Assembly (NCBI RefSeq): GCF_008124715.1
Contig: NZ_VNHO01000025.1
Location: forward strand, 1 to 32,075
Origin: Thermosediminibacter litoriperuensis
Lineage (GTDB): Bacteria; Bacillota; Thermosediminibacteria; Thermosediminibacterales; Thermosediminibacteraceae
Length of the DNA: 32,075 nucleotides
Direction: 5' to 3'
Part shown: positions 28,254 through 32,075 of the stretch, piece by piece
Layout: each line of letters begins with the position of its first letter
Numbering within the stretch: position 1 is the stretch's first letter
Translations under genes and position numbers: made by a program
The notes under the pieces: generated by a model
The model's database searches: none
Seen by the model: the letters and a program-made list of their open reading frames with translations, nothing else
Told to the model about the DNA's origin: nothing

Positions 28254-28727
28254 ATGCCAAGAAAGGGTCATGTTGCGCGCAGGGATGTACCCGAGGATCC
28301 CATATATAAGAGTAAGCTGGTGACAAAGCTCATCAACAAACTCATGTACGACGGCAAGAAGAGCATTGCCCAGAAAGCCTGCTACGGGGCTTTTGAGATA
28401 ATCAGGGAAAAGACGGGCAAGGACCCCCTTGAGGTCTTCCAGGAGGCCTTAAAAAATGTAATGCCCGTGCTGGAAGTAAGGCCCCGAAGGGTGGGCGGCG
28501 CCACCTATCAGGTGCCCATCGAGGTTCCCGAGCCCAGAAGGCTTTCCCTGGGTATCAGGTGGCTTGTGGAATACGCCCGCCAGCGCAGTGACAAAAAGAC
28601 CATCAGGGAAAAGCTGGCCGCCGAGATCATGGATGCGGCCAACGGCACCGGCGGCGCCGTTAAGAAGAAAGACGAAACCCACAGGATGGCAGAAGCCAAC
28701 AGAGCCTTTGCCCATTACAGGTGGTAA
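28254..28727 (+). CDS. rpsG: 30S ribosomal protein S7
   Basis: A primary 16S rRNA-binding protein that nucleates assembly of the 30S head; in several bacteria it also represses its own operon. The 157 residues include the typical start [39 protein letters not shown], the [11 protein letters not shown] helix, and the C-terminal [30 protein letters not shown] precedes the ATG. The 57-base gap to fusA has no hairpin or promoter that I can support. Confidence 0.98.
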   Translation: MPRKGHVARRDVPEDPIYKSKLVTKLINKLMYDGKKSIAQKACYGAFEIIREKTGKDPLEVFQEALKNVMPVLEVRPRRVGGATYQVPIEVPEPRRLSLGIRWLVEYARQRSDKKTIREKLAAEIMDAANGTGGAVKKKDETHRMAEANRAFAHYRW

Positions 28728-28784
28728 GTCGTTAAAGTATCGAGGGCATTTTTTTGGTATTCGTTACAGAAAGGGGTGTAGCAT

Positions 28785-30851
28785 ATGCCTAGACAGATTC
28801 CGCTGAACAGACTAAGGAATATAGGTATAATGGCGCACATAGATGCCGGTAAAACCACCACTACCGAGAGGATTCTCTTTTACACCGGAAAAGTGCATAA
28901 ACTGGGAGAAGTCCACGAAGGCACCGCTGTTATGGACTGGATGGAGCAGGAGCAGGAAAGGGGCATTACCATAACATCGGCTTCTACAACCTGCTACTGG
29001 AAGGATCACCAGATTAACATTATCGATACGCCAGGCCACGTGGATTTCACGGTGGAAGTAGAGCGGTCCCTACGGGTTCTCGACGGAGCCGTTGCGGTAT
29101 TTTGTGCAAAAGGCGGTGTTGAGCCGCAGTCCGAGACGGTCTGGCGCCAGGCCGACAAATACGGGGTTCCCAGGATCGCCTATGTAAACAAGATGGATAT
29201 AATGGGCGCTGATTTTTACAATGTGGTGAAGCAGATAAAGGAAAGACTGGGAGCCAATCCCGTGCCCGTCCAGATCCCCATCGGCAGCGAGGACACCTTC
29301 AGGGGAATCGTGGACCTGGTAGGAATGAAGGCCTACATTTATACCAACGATCTGGGCACCGACATCCAGGTGACGGAAATCCCTGACGAGATCAGGGAGA
29401 AGGCCGAGGAGTACAGGGAAAAGATGCTGGAGTCGCTGTCCGACGTCAACGAAGAAATAATGGAAAAATTCCTGGAAGGCCAGGAGATCTCCGAAGCCGA
29501 ACTCAAGGCAGCCATCAGAAAGGCCTGCGTTGAAGTAAAGGCCGTTCCCGTGTTCTGCGGTTCCTCTTACAGGAACAAAGGCGTACAGCTTCTCCTGGAT
29601 GCAATAATCGACTACCTGCCTTCACCCCTTGATATCCCGGCTGTTAAGGGAGTCGACCCCGAAACCGGCGGGGAAATCGAAAGGCAGCCCAGCGACGATG
29701 AAGCGTTTTCCGCTCTTGCGTTCAAGATCATGAGCGACCCCTACGTGGGTAAGCTGACCTACTTCCGAATTTACTCGGGAACGCTGAAAGCCGGTTCTTA
29801 CGTTTATAACTCCACCAAGAACAAGAAAGAAAGGATCGGCAGAATCCTCAGGATGCACGCCAACCATAGGCAGGAAATGGAAGAAGCCATGACCGGCGAA
29901 ATCGTCGCCGCCGTCGGCCTCAAGGATACCACGACCGGCGATACGCTGTGCGCTGAAGAAAAACCCATCATCCTGGAGTCCATGCAGTTCCCCGAACCGG
30001 TCATATCGGTGGCCATAGAGCCCAAGACCAAGGCGGACCAGGAAAAGATGGGCATCGCCCTTCAGAGGCTGGCCGAAGAGGACCCCACCTTCAGGACGTA
30101 CACCGACCAGGAGACCGGCCAGACCATAATAGCCGGTATGGGCGAGCTGCACCTGGAGATAATAGTCGACAGGATGTTCAGGGAGTTCAAGGTTCAGGCC
30201 AACGTGGGCAAACCCCAGGTGGCCTACAAGGAGACCATCAAAAAGGCCGTCAAGGCGGAAGGCAAGTACATCCGCCAGACCGGCGGTCGCGGCCAGTACG
30301 GCCACGTATGGCTGGAGATCGAACCCCTGGAGCCCGGCAAGGGTTACGAGTTCGTCAACAGGATCGTCGGCGGCGTAATACCCAAGGAATATATACCCGC
30401 CGTGGACGCCGGTGTGCGTGAAGCCCTACAGAACGGCGTGCTCGCAGGATATCCGGTCGTCGATGTAAAGGTGACGCTGTTCGACGGTTCCTATCACGAA
30501 GTGGACTCTTCGGAAATGGCCTTCAAGATCGCCGGATCGCTGGCGTTCAAGGAAGCCATGAAGAAGGCCGAACCGGTACTTTTAGAACCCATTATGAAAG
30601 TGGAAGTGGTGGTGCCCGAAGAATACATGGGCGACGTTATAGGCGACCTCAACTCGAGGAGAGGCCACATAGAGGGTATCGAGCTGCGGAGCGGAGCCCA
30701 GGTTGTGAGGGGCTACGTGCCGCTGGCTGAAATGTTCGGTTACGCCACAGACCTGAGGTCCAAGACTCAGGGCAGGGGCACCTACACCATGCAGTTCTCC
30801 CACTATGCGGAAGTGCCCAAGAATATAGCGGAGTCCATTATAAACAAATAA
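28785..30851 (+). CDS. fusA: Elongation factor G
   Basis: A translocation GTPase of 688 residues, standard length. G motifs: [14 protein letters not shown] (P-loop), [17 protein letters not shown]. Domains II-V follow, with [12 protein letters not shown] in domain III and [26 protein letters not shown] at the start of domain IV; the C-terminal domain has [14 protein letters not shown]. It is a canonical translational EF-G rather than a ribosome-protection paralogue, judging by operon position. GAAAGGGGTG stands before the ATG. tuf begins 20 bases downstream. Confidence 0.98.
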   Translation: MPRQIPLNRLRNIGIMAHIDAGKTTTTERILFYTGKVHKLGEVHEGTAVMDWMEQEQERGITITSASTTCYWKDHQINIIDTPGHVDFTVEVERSLRVLDGAVAVFCAKGGVEPQSETVWRQADKYGVPRIAYVNKMDIMGADFYNVVKQIKERLGANPVPVQIPIGSEDTFRGIVDLVGMKAYIYTNDLGTDIQVTEIPDEIREKAEEYREKMLESLSDVNEEIMEKFLEGQEISEAELKAAIRKACVEVKAVPVFCGSSYRNKGVQLLLDAIIDYLPSPLDIPAVKGVDPETGGEIERQPSDDEAFSALAFKIMSDPYVGKLTYFRIYSGTLKAGSYVYNSTKNKKERIGRILRMHANHRQEMEEAMTGEIVAAVGLKDTTTGDTLCAEEKPIILESMQFPEPVISVAIEPKTKADQEKMGIALQRLAEEDPTFRTYTDQETGQTIIAGMGELHLEIIVDRMFREFKVQANVGKPQVAYKETIKKAVKAEGKYIRQTGGRGQYGHVWLEIEPLEPGKGYEFVNRIVGGVIPKEYIPAVDAGVREALQNGVLAGYPVVDVKVTLFDGSYHEVDSSEMAFKIAGSLAFKEAMKKAEPVLLEPIMKVEVVVPEEYMGDVIGDLNSRRGHIEGIELRSGAQVVRGYVPLAEMFGYATDLRSKTQGRGTYTMQFSHYAEVPKNIAESIINK

Positions 30852-30871
30852 ATTTCAAAGGAGGAAATACG

Positions 30872-32074
<1,203 letters not shown>

Positions 32075-32075
32075 A

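Overview
The window looks like a chromosomal core segment of an anaerobic, spore-forming, probably thermophilic Gram-positive bacterium of the Clostridia (Thermosediminibacter / Thermoanaerobacterales-like). The support is a full set of endospore genes (spoVT, spoVB, yabP, yabQ, a SpoIID-type lipoprotein, a GerMN lipoprotein), strong AGGAGG ribosome binding sites, frequent TTG/GTG starts, heavy AGG/ATA codon use, and an EF-Tu with a cysteine-rich insertion that I recall from thermophilic Clostridia. The genus is an inference, not a measurement.

Layout. (1) 1-2525, + strand: two hairpins, a solitary cas6, a small membrane protein and an orphan DNA methyltransferase whose 5' end looks frameshifted. 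(2) 2542-5718, - strand: dnaE, the replicative polymerase alpha subunit, convergent with the methyltransferase. (3) 5878-7245, +: a very small PrsW-like membrane protein and a lipoprotein with two GerMN domains. (4) 7484-18989, mostly +: the conserved Firmicutes series mfd-spoVT-spoVB-mazG-yabP-yabQ-divIC-yabR. It is interrupted by pckA on the opposite strand and by hup plus a SpoIID-like gene. The small S4-domain gene (yabO/rqcP) that normally sits between mazG and yabP is missing. (5) 19104-27459, +: a Ppx/GppA phosphatase followed directly by rpoB-rpoC, with no rplKAJL upstream. (6) 27550-32074, +: the str operon, L7Ae-like protein-rpsL-rpsG-fusA-tuf, complete to the tuf stop codon.

How it works together. 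The middle block joins transcription-coupled repair (Mfd), nucleotide sanitation (MazG), nucleoid structure (HU), division (DivIC) and sporulation. Readable promoters fit this: a sigma-G-like promoter before spoVT and sigma-E-like promoters before spoVB and yabPQ. The right half is transcription and translation machinery. Vegetative promoters are clear before mfd, yabR, rpoB and the str operon. Two terminator-like hairpins lie between a promoter and essential genes (the rpoB leader; the gap between the L7Ae-like gene and rpsL), which suggests transcription attenuation of RNA polymerase and ribosomal protein synthesis.

No tRNA, rRNA, CRISPR array, insertion sequence or prophage was seen. No intergenic gap exceeds 300 bases; the largest are about 236-238 bases, before mfd and between pckA and spoVB, and both are described. 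The items most worth a second look are the two attenuator-like hairpins, the uncoupling of rpoBC from rplKAJL, the frameshifted methyltransferase start, the mini PrsW-like protein, the long acidic RpoB tail and the Cys-rich EF-Tu insertion.
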